A stretch of DNA of 64,000 nucleotides from Cinnamomum chago. Its lineage: Eukaryota > Streptophyta > Magnoliopsida > Laurales > Lauraceae. Where the stretch lies: the NCBI GenBank assembly GCA_038049695.1, contig CP142453.1, positions 35,687,501 to 35,751,500 of the forward strand, read 5' to 3'. The first letter of the stretch is position 1. Each line of letters starts with the position of its first letter. Of this stretch, positions 45,391 to 57,752 are shown piece by piece. The position numbers and the translations under genes are program-made. The notes below the pieces were generated by a model that worked only from the letters and a program-made list of their open reading frames with translations, was not told the origin of the DNA and did no database searches.

Positions 45391-48300
45391 TAACGCCCCA
45401 ATTCCGGATACCGATGAAATCGTTTGAATACCCGAAGCTGGCGCGCTACTTCCCGGAAATCCGAGAACTTCCAATATCGTAGGCCCGCAGTGAGGTCCAA
45501 TTTAAAACTTTTTGAACAATATACTATCAATGGTTAAATTTGCGGAAGCACATTAAGAAAAGCGGAAGCATTTGGTATCAATATATATTAGATGTGAGCA
45601 AAACTACAGTCTAGTTTAAAAGTATCAGTTGTTAATATCAAAAGTTATTACATTTTCAAAATTACCCGGCTCACTACAAAATTCTCTCAAAACCCAAAAT
45701 AAAGTAAGTGCCCTCAAAACCCAGGTAACTCATCTCCGCCCTCCGGCTCGACATCCGGGTCGGCCGGGCCCCATCCGTACTCTCCAACGACAGGCGCCCC
45801 TACTAGCGCTAGCGCATCCTCTGCGATCTCTAGGTCAAGGCCTAAGCACCAAAGATGGGTCAGATCTAAAAGATCTGGCAAATCACAGTATACTAATAAC
45901 ATAGGACATATATATCAAATGAATAGAGACAGGTAAATAAATTAAAGAAGAACAAGGTAAATGAACTAAGGCAGTTGAGCAAGATAATCATAAAGAATCA
46001 GGATAAATATACAACAATCTAATTTACTACGAAATGGCACATTCACACGAGCTGGAATACCGCGGGATATTATGCCGCGGCCCTCCCATACTGAACACAG
46101 TTGCGGCGGGGAAATCTCACCAGTGTTGGGAATTACTAATCCCGCAAATCACTCATCATCTCATCACACTCATCACTCAAGACCGGACACGGTATCACAC
46201 CGTCCGTCTAAACCACATAGCTCATCATGATAGCTCCTCAACACTCATAATAGCTCTTACCGGGGATGATCAGTCCACAGGCTGAGCTTAAATCAACCGA
46301 GTGATTGTCTATGCCGACTCGAGAATAACTCTAAGGGTCTGTGTCTGTCTAGGCTTTGCCTTGCGTGAACAATGTCCTAACCAAGTCTCTAAGAGGTCTG
46401 TATATATCAATTAATCAATGGATTATAGTTCAAGCCCAAGCCCACTCGTTGGATCCATACCAAGGCCCATCAACACATGGCCTGGTCTAAAACAATCCAA
46501 ACGAGGCAACATATCCATTTATACTGATAAACAGTTCCTTCTAATCCATCCTGACTTAAAATCCCAATATAAACTACCTCTTCCAACTAAGGGTACACAT
46601 CTCCACACTTAGGCCCAATAAGGGCCTGCCTAGCCACATACACGGGTCAGTGATCTTCACATCATACTATCGGGTCACCTCTAAGATATCCTAGGTTCAG
46701 GTCCTCCATTTCCATTAATTAACAGATATTAACTACACTAAAGATCTAAGAATGACAGTAATAACAAGGTGAAGTGTGAACTTCAATATGAGAATCAACA
46801 GGGAACTAACAACAGTCCAACCCTAGGTAATGGGCCACGTTCAGGTTCAGGTCCATCTCCGGTAATTTGATCTCTAAATAAAGTCTCAGATGCCATAGGA
46901 TATTGTGTTTGGTGCTCCTGAGGTTACGGGCATCATTGACGACGTTTAGGGGTCGAATCATCTTAGATTACATGACCAAAATCCTAATCGGTGGTCCCCA
47001 CGAGTCAAGGTCGAGCCACGCCATTGACTCGTGCTTGGCACACTGATGGAAGTTCATTTGGATGGTCAATGGGCCCCACAATCGATCAATCATAAAACAA
47101 ATGCTAAACTCACATCTTAGTGTTCACAGTGTGGCAGGTTGACTTGGCAAGGGTCGGGTCGATCTGCTCCACGGGAATCAAGGTTGGGACTTGGTTTGGA
47201 TTCTGGAATTTCCAGTGTACCCGATCGACCAGGTGGCCAGCCAGTCGATCTGGTACACAGGTGTACCTGAGTCAACAGATTCCATACCAAATCTTAACTT
47301 CTGCACTAAAGTTTGGGTCTGATGGAAAAAATCCAGATCATACCCAAACTATTCTAATTGGGTTCAAACTCAATTTAGGTTAAATAAAGACTAATGCTAT
47401 AATTTCTAATTTCTAAAATTAAAGAGGTCAAGAAATATTATTTTAAAGGTAACAAGTTAATTTATTCTAATAGGGTTCCATAAAGGCTAAGGGTCCTACT
47501 TTCCTAATTTTCTAAAACTAATGGGTCCCATTGTACACATTAGAAACTAAATGTTTTATTTTAATTAATAAAACTAATGGGTTGTGGATTTGTGGGCCCC
47601 ACTGGTCCCGGCTCCAATTTGGTTCAATAAAAACTAAGGGGTCTATATTACCAATTTATGAAAATTAATGGTGCTAATTGTATACATTAAAAACTAAAGG
47701 ATTAATTTTAATTAATATAACTAGTGGGTTATTGGATCAGTAGGCCCCACTGGGCCCAGTCCTAGATCAGTCCTCATCATCATGGTCACTAAGCAGCCCC
47801 AGATCCAATGTCCGGACCCGATCTGAAATCAGGGACCCACCTGGGCCCCACCTGGGCCCCATAATTTCAGTGGTCCACACTTTCCCATACTCCCTCGCGT
47901 CACCTCTTTTCCCATGCTCCTATGGACCACCCTTTCCCCACTCATCACTTTCCTCACTCAAAACACAACATGTTCTGCAACAGAACGTTGCAGAACGTTC
48001 CAGTAGAAAGGAGCCTCGCCTGGTGCATGGAAAGAGCAACAATCGTGGGCCCCACTGATCAAGGGCCCACGATCAGCCCTCATCATCCGGGTCGCCCAAG
48101 GTGTCCCTACATGATGTGTGGTCCGGATCTCCAAAGGTGGCCCACCTGGGCCCCACTGACCTCAATAAAAAAAAAACAAAAATCTCACTATTTCACTAAC
48201 AGTGACTGTAACAGTCACTCTCTTCAACCCATTTCTAATCAAATAGGTTCTACAACACCTCCATTCATCAATTAATCAAATAAAATTATAACAACACTAC

Positions 48301-49061
48301 AATGCCCATTAATTAAACACCATTTTGGCCCATTGATCTTCCAAATGGGGGTGGAACCCCATCCATCAATGTTCAACCATCCATTTATCACACTAGGCTC
48401 CAGGTAGTTCTATTCATATGAAATTTACTGAGCTATGAATTAATGAATCAAGTAAAACAGAACATACATCCTAAGTTAAATGTATAATGCACTTGCCTTG
48501 CTTGGAAGAGAAGGTATTGTAGAGAAAGATAGAGAGATAGAGAAATCCCAAGCCCAAAACAAGAAGAAGAAGATAATGGCAGCTCCTAAGTAATCTCCCA
48601 GCACAATAACAGTAGCTCAAGAAGAGAAATGAGAGAGGAAGAAGAGAGGAATGAAGAAGAGAGGAATGGATGAATAGTTGCTGGGATTTGGGGAAATGTG
48701 CTAGTTTTATAGATTTTGGGGGTGGCTAAAGACTAAAAAGTCCTTTAGGGTTGCATAGGATTAGGGTTAGGGTTAGGGGCTCTTTGGTCTTTAGGTGGAA
48801 GGTTCTAGAGGATGCTTTTGCAATAACCCCCCTATAGTTCACTCAAACTACTAGCTAGGGCCTCCCTTACTAATAAACCCTAGAATTTACAAAAGACTAC
48901 ACAAAACCCTAACACTAATACAACTAACTAGTCTAACACAAACTTAGGGAAAATCTATCTAATTACCCTGATTAACCCCTAATTAGCATAATTAGTAATA
49001 ATTAGCAATAATTAGTATTTAAAATATAAATTAGAGGGCCCACTAAGGGTGGGGCCTCACA
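45391..49061 (-). repeat. 3' LTR of the minus-strand gypsy element (about 3.7 kb, fossil)
   Basis: The start is fixed by the polypurine tract and by a second LTR of the same family at 63587. The far end (…GGGGCGTTA) is inferred and may be off by some tens of bases. No gene inside; short open frames are incidental. Confidence 0.7.
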
Positions 49062-49074
49062 TCATTCCCTCATT

Positions 49075-52000
49075 TTAAAACATTTGGTCCCCAAATGTAA
49101 AAACAAAGTTAGAACATACCTGAAGTAGAAGATGTGGATAGTCCTTCTCCACTTGGTCGCGTAGCTCCCACGTAGCCTCTTCCGGAGTGTGATGCTCCCA
49201 CGGAACCTTCACCCAATGAATGGTTCGGGTCCGGAGCACCTGCTCCTTGGTGTCGATGATTGCAACTGGTCTGGCGACGTACGAAGCGTCTGGCTGGATG
49301 TTGAGTGGCCGATGATGAAGAATGTGCGTCGGGTCCTCCACGTACTTCTTCAGCATAGAGACGTGGAACACATCGTGCACTCCTGGAAGCTCTGGGGGTA
49401 GCTGAAGCTTGTAAGCAACATCTCCAACTCTCGACCTGATCTCGAACGGTCCGACATATCTCCGCGCTAGCTTACCCTTCTCTCCAAACCTAAGGGTACC
49501 TCTGCCCGGAGAAACCTTCAGGAAAACCTTGTCTCCCTTCTAAAACTCGAGAGGTTTGCGTCGGTTGTCTGCATAGCTCTTCTGTCGGCTGCGGCTGACC
49601 TTCAGGTTCTCGACTATCTGCCGAACCTTCTCGCTAGTGTCGCTAACTATGGAGGGTCCATGGAAACTCCTGACACCAACTTCTTCCCAACAGACTGGGG
49701 TCTTGCATCTCCTCCCGTACAGAGCCTCGAACGGTGCCATCTTGATGCTCGCATGGTAACTGTTGTTGTAGGCGAACTCGCAAAGCGGCAAGGAATCCTC
49801 CCAATTCTCCTTGAAGTCCAAGACACAGGCTCTCAACATGTCCTCTAGTGTCTGGTTGGTACGCTCGGTCTACCCGTCTGTCCGAGGATGATAAGCTGTG
49901 CTGAAACTCAACTTGGTGCCCAAGGCCTGCAGTAGACTCTCCCAGAAGTGAGAAGTGAAACGTGGGTCTCTATCCGAAACAATCGAAGCTGGAACTCCGT
50001 GCAACGAGACAATCCTGTCCACGTACAGCTTAGCAAGGACGTCGAGTCCTGCCTTCATCGAAACTAGCAAGAAGTGGGCTGACTTAGTCAGTCGATCCAC
50101 AATCACCCAAATGTCGTCGTGGCGTCTCCTGGTAGCTGGGAGTCCTGAGATGAAGTCCATGGTGATATGCTCCCATTTCCACTGGGGTATGTCGAGCTGA
50201 TGAAGTAGTCATGCCGGCTTCTGGTGTTCGACCTTGATCTGTTGACACGTCAAACACCTAGAGACATAGCGAGCTATCTCATTCTTCATGTTGTTCCACC
50301 AGTAGTAGCTCCTCAGGTTCTGGTACATCTTGGTGCTGCCGGGGTGAATCGAGTATCTGCTATGGTGTGCATCTGCGAGGATCTCGTCCTTCAGCTCCTG
50401 AATATCCGGCACGCACAATCTGTCCTGATAGTAGAGCACTCCGCCAATCAATCTGAACTCTGGCCTCTGGTCAATCTGCTCGATCACTCTGACAAGCTTG
50501 GGATCGTTGCGTTGACTGTCCTTGACCTTTCCTAGTAACTCTGGTTCCCATGCGGACATGGTAGCAAGCAAGACTCTCTGGCTGAAAAGGCTGAAACTGA
50601 ACGTCTAAGCTGCTAAAGACGTCGGTCCACACACCCTCTGCTGCTAGAAAACTAACGAGGGCGGTCTTCCTGCTCAAAGCGTCTGCTACAACATTCGCCA
50701 TACCAGGATGGTATTTGATAGGGAAGTCGTAATCCTTTATGTACTCCATCATCTCCTCTACCGGTTGTTGAGGTCGTTCTGAGTGAACAGGTACTGCAAA
50801 CTGCGATGATCTGAATGCACTTCGAATCTCTCGCCATAGAGATAGTGCCGCCACAACTTCAAAGCAAAAACGACTGCTAGCTCCAAGTCGTGAGTAGCGT
50901 ACTTCTTCTCGTGCTCTTTCAACTGGCGCGATCCATAGGCAATGACCTTCCCTTCCTGCATCAAAACACATCCAAGACCGGTCCCTGAAGCGTCGGTGAA
51001 AACTACGAATCCATCGCTACCAGTAGGTAAGGACAAGATCGGTGCTGTCGTTAATCTCTCCTTCAGCTCTTGGAAACTGTTCTCACAAGCATCGGACCAA
51101 ACGAACGATACATCCTTCCGCGCCAGCTTGGTCAACGGGGCTGAGATCGTGGAGAAACTCTTGACGAATCTGCAATAGTAGCCTGCTAAGCCGAGAAAAC
51201 TCCGAATCTCCGTGGCATTCTTCGGTCTCGCCCAGTTCGTCACTGCTTCTATCTTCGCTGGATCCACTGCTAGTCCATCCTTGGAGATGATGTGTCCGAG
51301 GAAAACTACTTGTTCCAACCAAAACTCGCACTTGCTGAGCTTCGCGTACAACTAGTTGTCGCACAACAACTGTAGAGACGTCCTCAAATGCTGCTCGTGC
51401 TCCTCTCTGGACTTGGAGTAGACCAACACATCGTCGATAAAGACCACTGTGAAGCTGTCGAGGTATAGAGCGAAGATCTTGTTCATCAGGGACATGAACA
51501 CTGCTGGTGCATTCGTCAGTCCGAACGGCATCATAAGGAACTCGTAGTGGCCATAGCATGAACGGAACGCTGTCTTCTACACATCCTGCTCTCTGACTCG
51601 CAGCTGATGGTATCTAGATCTCAAATCTATCTTCAAAAAGAACTGCGCACCCTGAAGCTGATCGAAGAGCTCGTCGATCCGGGGAAGAGGATACTTGTTC
51701 TTCACCGTTGCCTGGTTCAGCTGTCGATAGTCGATGCACATCCTCATCGATCCATCATTCTTATTCACGAAGAGCACTGGTGCGCCCCATGGCAACACAC
51801 TCGGCTTGATGAAGCATTTATCTAGCAACTCCTCCAACTGGGTCTTCAACTCTCGTAGCTCTGCCGGAGCCATGCGATAAGGAGCTCTGGAAATCGGTGC
51901 TGTGCCTGGTGCAAGCTCGATGGTGAAGTCGATCTCTCTGGCAGGAGGTAATCCCGGGATCTCGTCGGGAAAAACATCTGGAAACTCGCAAACAACTGGA

Positions 52001-52594
52001 ATCTCCTCGACTCCCTTGGACTCCTTGTCCTCTGAGATGAATGCGATGTAGCCTTCGCAACCTGATCTCATCAGTCTCTCGGCCTTTAGTGCCGAAATCA
52101 TCCGAGTGCTAGGTGATCTCCTCTCACCAACAAACTCGATCGTGTCATCTGATCCGTCGATAAAGAGTTTGACTGTCTTCTTGAAGCAATCCATCACTGC
52201 TCGATATCTAGCCAACCAATCCATCCCCAAGATGACGTCGAAGTCATGCATGGGTAGCACGATCAGATTTGCAAGCAAAATGCACTCCCTGATCTGCACT
52301 CGGCATCTGGGGTGGTAAGTCTGACACATCACACTCTTACCCATCGGAGTGGACACAACTAGAGTGCAAGGCATAGCCTCGCCTATCCCACCAAAGACTA
52401 AAGCAAATGCTGATGACACAAACGAATGTGTCGCTCCTGGATCTAGCAATACTCTAGCAGGATGATCACAAATAGAAAGGGTACCTTCGACGACGTTGCC
52501 TGCTGCCTTTGCATCCTCGTGAGTGAGTGCGAAAGCTCGACCCACAGCCTGGGGTCTCTGCTGATGGTGCTGCTGACCCTGATGCCTCTGATGT
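49075..52594 (-). pseudogene. Gypsy pol remnants (fossil)
   Basis: Domains in order: protease ([12 protein letters not shown]), RT ([33 protein letters not shown]), RNase H ([13 protein letters not shown]), zinc-binding and core integrase ([37 protein letters not shown]) and MHDVFHVSMLKKYV with a chromodomain-like tail. Split over several frames; not functional. Confidence 0.88.
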
Positions 52595-53516
52595 TGCCCT
52601 AACAGAGATTCACCTAAAGAGATTGGGTTTTTCATTAGCCTCTAGATGCAACATCTATTGCGAAGAAGAAGACTCCTCAGGCCATCTCTTCTTCAACTGT
52701 GAGCAAGCCAAATCTCTCTAGACGTGGCTTTGCCATTTGGCTAACATTGCAATCCCTAGCACTCTCTCTGCCTCTTCAATTTGGGAAGCTCTCACTAGAG
52801 AGAATGATTCGGCTGACAGAAAACATATGGCAACCATCATCATCTATGTAATCTACTTCTTATGGAAGACAAAGAACAAAGCTACCTTTGATGATAGGAA
52901 GATCCCCATCTCCTCTATCCAGCAGCAACTCCAGGAATTCCTCTCTTTCTCCTTGGGAAAAATTTCAAAGCCTTTCTGTAGTAATCAACTCAGATCTCTC
53001 CTCCTCTGCTTAAGAATCCCAATTGGGTGATCTAGTTTTGGGAAATCCTCTGTTGCAGTTCGCCAGCTTCTTCGCATGATCAGGGTTTTGTAGCTCCAGC
53101 TACTTCGGGTAGTTTGTAGTTCGCTAGCCTCTTTAATTGGAGTTCGTCAACCATTAAGGTCCGATCAAGGTTTAGCTGCTCTGGTTTCTCTTCTTCAATC
53201 TTGAGTTGTTTTTGGGGATCTCCATCAGACCCTCATATTTCCCCCTTTTTGTAGTTCGCCAACCTCTTGGCCAGATCAGGCATAGCTTCTATTACTTTAG
53301 GAAGTCTCTAAGCATATCGCTAGACCTTTTGATCCGATCTGGGTTTAGATGCTGCAGCCTACTGTGGCCCTTTCTCCCGACTTTCTTTAGGCTTCTCTTC
53401 TTTGCTCTTGAGCTATTTTTTGGGGTTTCAATTAGACCCATGTAAATTATCCTCCCCTGTTCTTGCTTTTCTTTTTCCTTCAATACAATTATCCTTATAG
53501 CCAAAAAAAAAAAAAA
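52595..53516 (+). mobile_element. L1-type LINE 3' end
   Basis: Coding scrap [20 protein letters not shown]...HLFFNC (zinc-binding zf-RVT motif, 52610-52700), then WEALTRENDSADRKHM and FLWKTKNKATF to a stop at 53030. A 3' UTR follows with a poly(A) run at 53503-53515. One stop interrupts the frame near 52721. The 5' side is cut off at the gypsy boundary. Confidence 0.82.
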
Positions 53517-54800
53517 TAGCTACTCGTATATAGAATTTGTTACATGTGCACTCCCAATATAATTTGAAATCATTTCTCGCAATTACATGAACTCACATTT
53601 GAATATGGAAGTGTTTCTCATACTGATATGTGATTGTGCATTCTCACGAATCAAAAATTTGATCGCGAATTCTCACAAACTAGAAACATGATAATTCATT
53701 CTCACGAGTCAGAACTATGATTGTGCATTATCATGAGCTGGAAATGTGATCATGCATTCTCATAAATTATATTATATGAAAGAGACTGATCCCAATTGGA
53801 AATTTGAGAAATCAGTACCTAGGGTTCTTGGAGCTAGCACCAAGAATCAGAACCTTTATATAACTCAAAAGTCTTCAAAAGCACAGAGAACTTAAGAGTT
53901 ATTTCAAATGCAATTTTTGTTAGATATAAAAACACAAAAGTGTTGTTTAACTTACACATATATAAGGGTTTTTGGTCATTTATTTAGGTCTAAAAGAATT
54001 CCTACCTACAATACATTCACCAGTCCCTTGACAATATGCTTAAAAACAAAACAATTGACTAACAATCTAAGTAAAGACTTGAGTGGATATTAAGTTAAAG
54101 AACATGAATAATAATGCAATTGATATCATTTCAACCAATTCCTCATCCAACCAAACAATCCAATCGTAAATCATCTATTTCAATCCGCGCTTTTCGAAAC
54201 AGATCTATTATTTCATATAGATAAGATTTGCCAAACAGAGTGCCTTAATCACTTCCAATCAGCATGATTTTAGGCTCAGTATCTGCCAAATACTCAATTT
54301 GATATGAACACAGACATGTTAACTAATTTACTGAGGTTGTTTTGGGTTTTATGCTGTGAATGGATTTCATATTTTGTAATCAAGATAGAGAAAATGACGG
54401 ACAGAAGAAGAGAAAATAAAATCTCCAAAATAGGCCCCTTATAATATTGAGAAAATTAGCGAAAGGTCACTCATAGAGGTCTTGTAAGACCTCCAATCCA
54501 TCAACTTTTCATCTAAGGCCTGTAGTCCATGTAGCTTGGACATATTTCGGCGAGAGGTTCCTAGATACGTCACCTCATACATTTTCATGACTGATTTGCC
54601 ATTTCAACTTGTTTAGGCAAGAAATCTTTTAACTACTTAGGCATGAAAGTTTGAATTTTAAAAATTTCAATCTTCCATTCTCCCTCGTTCGTTCTCTCTC
54701 ATTCTCTATTAGCCTAGAAAACTCCATTGGAAGAAGAAGATAGTCGATCATCACCTGCCGCTGCACCATCTGAAGTTGCAAAAAGATCATGGGCTACCTG
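53517..54800. other. Intergenic sequence
   Basis: Between the L1 end and the next LTR. Apart from the tandem repeat at 53626-53770 I see nothing identifiable. Confidence 0.7.
53626..53770. repeat. Degenerate tandem repeat, about 30-bp unit, five copies
   Basis: Unit of the form tgattgtgcattctcacgaatcagaa(n); copies differ at several positions. Confidence 0.8.
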
Positions 54801-57592
54801 TGCTAGACCCCGACCCAGACTAACCCGATTAGTGTGTGATTAGAGTGTGCTTACTCTTAAGTGGGTTTAGTTACCGTTGGGTTAGAAAATAATTAGTTTT
54901 AGTCCTGGACATAGCTTTTTGAATTTTGAGAACATTTACTATTAGTTAGACACGCTCAGGGAGGCCTGAGTGTACGTGCAAGCTTGGGGATGATCATTTT
55001 GATTTCCGTTTTAATTATGATTTTTATTTCATTCAAATGGTTTTATTATTCACTACAATTTTCATTTTCAGCCCCCGTCCGTATTTAAAGCCCAAAAGCC
55101 CAAGCTTTGGCCCAAAAGGGTAAAATTGTCTTTTTATACCCAAATCTGGACACAAGCTTCGAAATCTCAAAACCATGTCAAAATTATACTTTTTGGAAAC
55201 TAGATTTTTCGAGGATCATTTTATCCTTCTTCGTCGAGTTCGTTCGGGGCCCGCAAGATCATGTTTTCGTCGATGCAAGGATTAGACATAATGGGCCTCA
55301 TTTGCAAAGTACTTAAGTCATTCTCCTTCCCCCTCCTTTCATTCTCATTTCTACAACCCTAGAGAACCAAGCTCGAGAGAAAACCCTTGTTTCTTCTACC
55401 TTCCCCATCATGCATACCCTAGCTATGAGTCTCCAAATGGAATTATAAGACCACCATTTTCTTCCTCTCATCCAAAGCTCTTTATTGATGTTATTTCTTG
55501 AAAGTTATAGTCGGGTAAGCTCTCCATTTTCTTCATCTCTTCTTGTTTGAGCATCTCTAGGTAAGAGTTTCAACCCATCTCTTCCATGGAGTCTTTTTAG
55601 CTCCTAAAGAACTTGTTTTTCATACATGCAAACCCTTTGTGGAAATTGGTTCTTTGTTTTCAATTTAAATGAGTTTTGAATGGATTTTCATGGGGTTTTT
55701 GTAATGTTTGGCTTAATTCTTGAGTATGAGTGGTTGAAGATGATTGTTTGGCATTTGGGCAAAGGCAAATAATCTCTATAGGTTGAATGTTACATGCGTT
55801 TTGTGGATTGCATTGTTACTTTTGAAACTTGCATATAACTTGTTATTAATCTTCATTGTTATGTTTTCCTGGGATTTTTCCTATGTGTTTTCCATTCAAG
55901 TATGTGTTTTAATGTCAAGTGCTTTTCCAAACTCCTAGATTCCATTTGATTTTTAAGCCCTTGTTTCATTAGAAAATTGGGTTTACTTTGGTAGAGAATG
56001 GAGATTGAAGGTTTAGATTGTGGATTGAATGGTATGGAATTGTGAAAATGACCCTTTAGAAAGCATAGAGGGTGAAGGGATTATACGTGGTCTAAGGATG
56101 AGAAGAGGAAAAGAAATGAATAAGAAATCACACAAGAGAAGAGCAGTTTCTGCACTCAGCGAGCACAGGCAGAAACTTGTTCGCTCGAGCGACCCATGGG
56201 TTCGCCCGAGTGACCAGGCCACTGCCTGGTTCGGGTGCAGACAGAAGTCTGTTCGATCCTTGGGTCCGCTCGAGCGAACTGTCCATTGTCTGGCCTGGAG
56301 CAGGACAGAGAGCGGTCCGCTCGAGCGAAGTGTCAATCTCGCTTGAGCGAACCTGCCAGATTCAGGAATGAGTTTTGTTTCCATTGTGTATTTTCTTGAG
56401 GATTGAAAACTAGACTATGTTAAGGGCTTTAGCTTGACATTATGTAAATGGAAATTCGAAATGTAATTCAACTTTGAGGACACCAATTCATATTATTATT
56501 TTTACATTAGGTTTCAATTACACAAATGTCAATGAATGGCCTCAACATAGGCTTGATGGATTTCGTGTTTGAACTTCAGTTTTGGTATGATAAATATCAT
56601 CGTGTATTCGTTTTGAATTTCAAGTATAAGCTAACTCGTTTGAAGATTTGTTTCAAGAATCAAAATGGTGATCACTTCTTAAGGGTGTTATGCATATAAT
56701 TATGCCTCTTGCTAGCCATGTCTTGTATCATTTTGATAAACGACCCCCCCCCCTTTAAGTTCGATCTGTTTAAGACGTGTTTTGGCATGTTTTATGTATT
56801 CATGAATTCAAGTGAACACCACTGAGCTTGGACTGCCCCTTTAGTCTGACGTTGCCTTTGAGGAGGAGCGTCCGGAGGAGGAGCGTCAAGGTGACGTTGC
56901 CTATTTTTTGTGCCCAGGTGCAGGTGACGTTGCCTTTGAGGAAGAGCGTCCGGAGGAGGCTATTGAGCCACCCCCAGTCAGAGAGTGGCAACCCGACGAT
57001 GTCAACTAGACATCGGGCGGGATCTTGAGTTTCGCTTCCTTTTGTCTTGGGTTCTTTTTGTTATTTTGGGAATTGTATTAGCCTTTGTTGACCTCTTATG
57101 AGTTGTATCAAAACTTAACTTATTTTTGTGTTAGCTTTACAACTTGAATTTAATGGGAATGCTATGTCAAATCTCCTACTTGTGATACCTTGTCTTGATA
57201 CTACCATCTTCGCACTTGAAATTTTATTCGTGCTTGTCTTGATGTGATTTGCTACACGCTTCCGCAAATTTATTCATGTGGGTTAGATTCCACGTGTCTC
57301 GGAATCCTCACCGCGGGAACTTGTGAGAAATTCGTTGTGGGCCCGGGCAGGACTGGTATCAGAGCGGAACTTGTTTCAGGTACTTAAAAGAAACTAGAAA
57401 ATCCTAGGAACGTGGCGATAATTCGTGAGTTCGATAGATTCGTTTAGTATAGAACCTAAGAAACCCTCAGACCATATTTATTGCTTAGCAAACTTATTCG
57501 TGCGGGTTAGATTCCACGTGTCTCGGAATCCTCACCGCGGGAACCTGTGAGAAATTCGTCGTGGGCCCAAGCCTCGGTCCGGGGTAGTGACA
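54801..57592 (+). repeat. 5' LTR of the plus-strand gypsy element (fossil)
   Basis: Begins TGCTAGACCCCGACCC and ends ggggtagtgaca immediately before a primer-binding site. Contains clustered CGCTCGAGCG palindromes (56182-56327) and repeats of gacgttgcctttgagga near 56840-56960. Confidence 0.9.
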
Positions 57593-57735
57593 GGATTGGT
57601 ATTAGAGCGGAACTTGTTTCAGGCACTTAAAAGAAACTAGAAAATCCTAGGAACGTGGCGATAATTCGTGAGTTCGATAGATTCGTTTAGTATAGAACCT
57701 AAGAAACTCTTAGACCATATTTATTGCTTACTAAC
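57271..57735 (+). repeat. Tandem duplication of LTR end, primer site and leader (fossil)
   Basis: The block gggttagattccacgtgtctcggaatcc... through ...gaccatatttattgctta occurs twice (from about 57271 and about 57497, offset 224-250 bp). It yields two primer sites: TGGTATCAGAGC (57354-57365) and TGGTATTAGAGC (57597-57608). Confidence 0.9.
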
Positions 57736-57752
57736 TCTTTGTTTTACAGCAT

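Larger units (their letters stand above)
45391..52594 (-). mobile_element. Ty3/gypsy (Tekay-like chromovirus) retrotransposon, 5'-truncated (fossil)
   Basis: Reading on the minus strand: protease, reverse transcriptase, RNase H, integrase and a chromodomain-like end (52594 to about 49075), a polypurine tract (49062-49075), then a long 3' LTR starting TGTGAGGCCCC at 49061. The gag part and 5' LTR are missing at the junction with a LINE. Pol is broken in several places (about five or more). Large LTRs and a C-terminal HTPEEATWE motif are typical of Tekay/Del elements. Confidence 0.88.

Noticed and set aside
47870-48275. Open frames within the 3.7-kb LTR
   Set aside because: No homology and no codon structure; LTR sequence.
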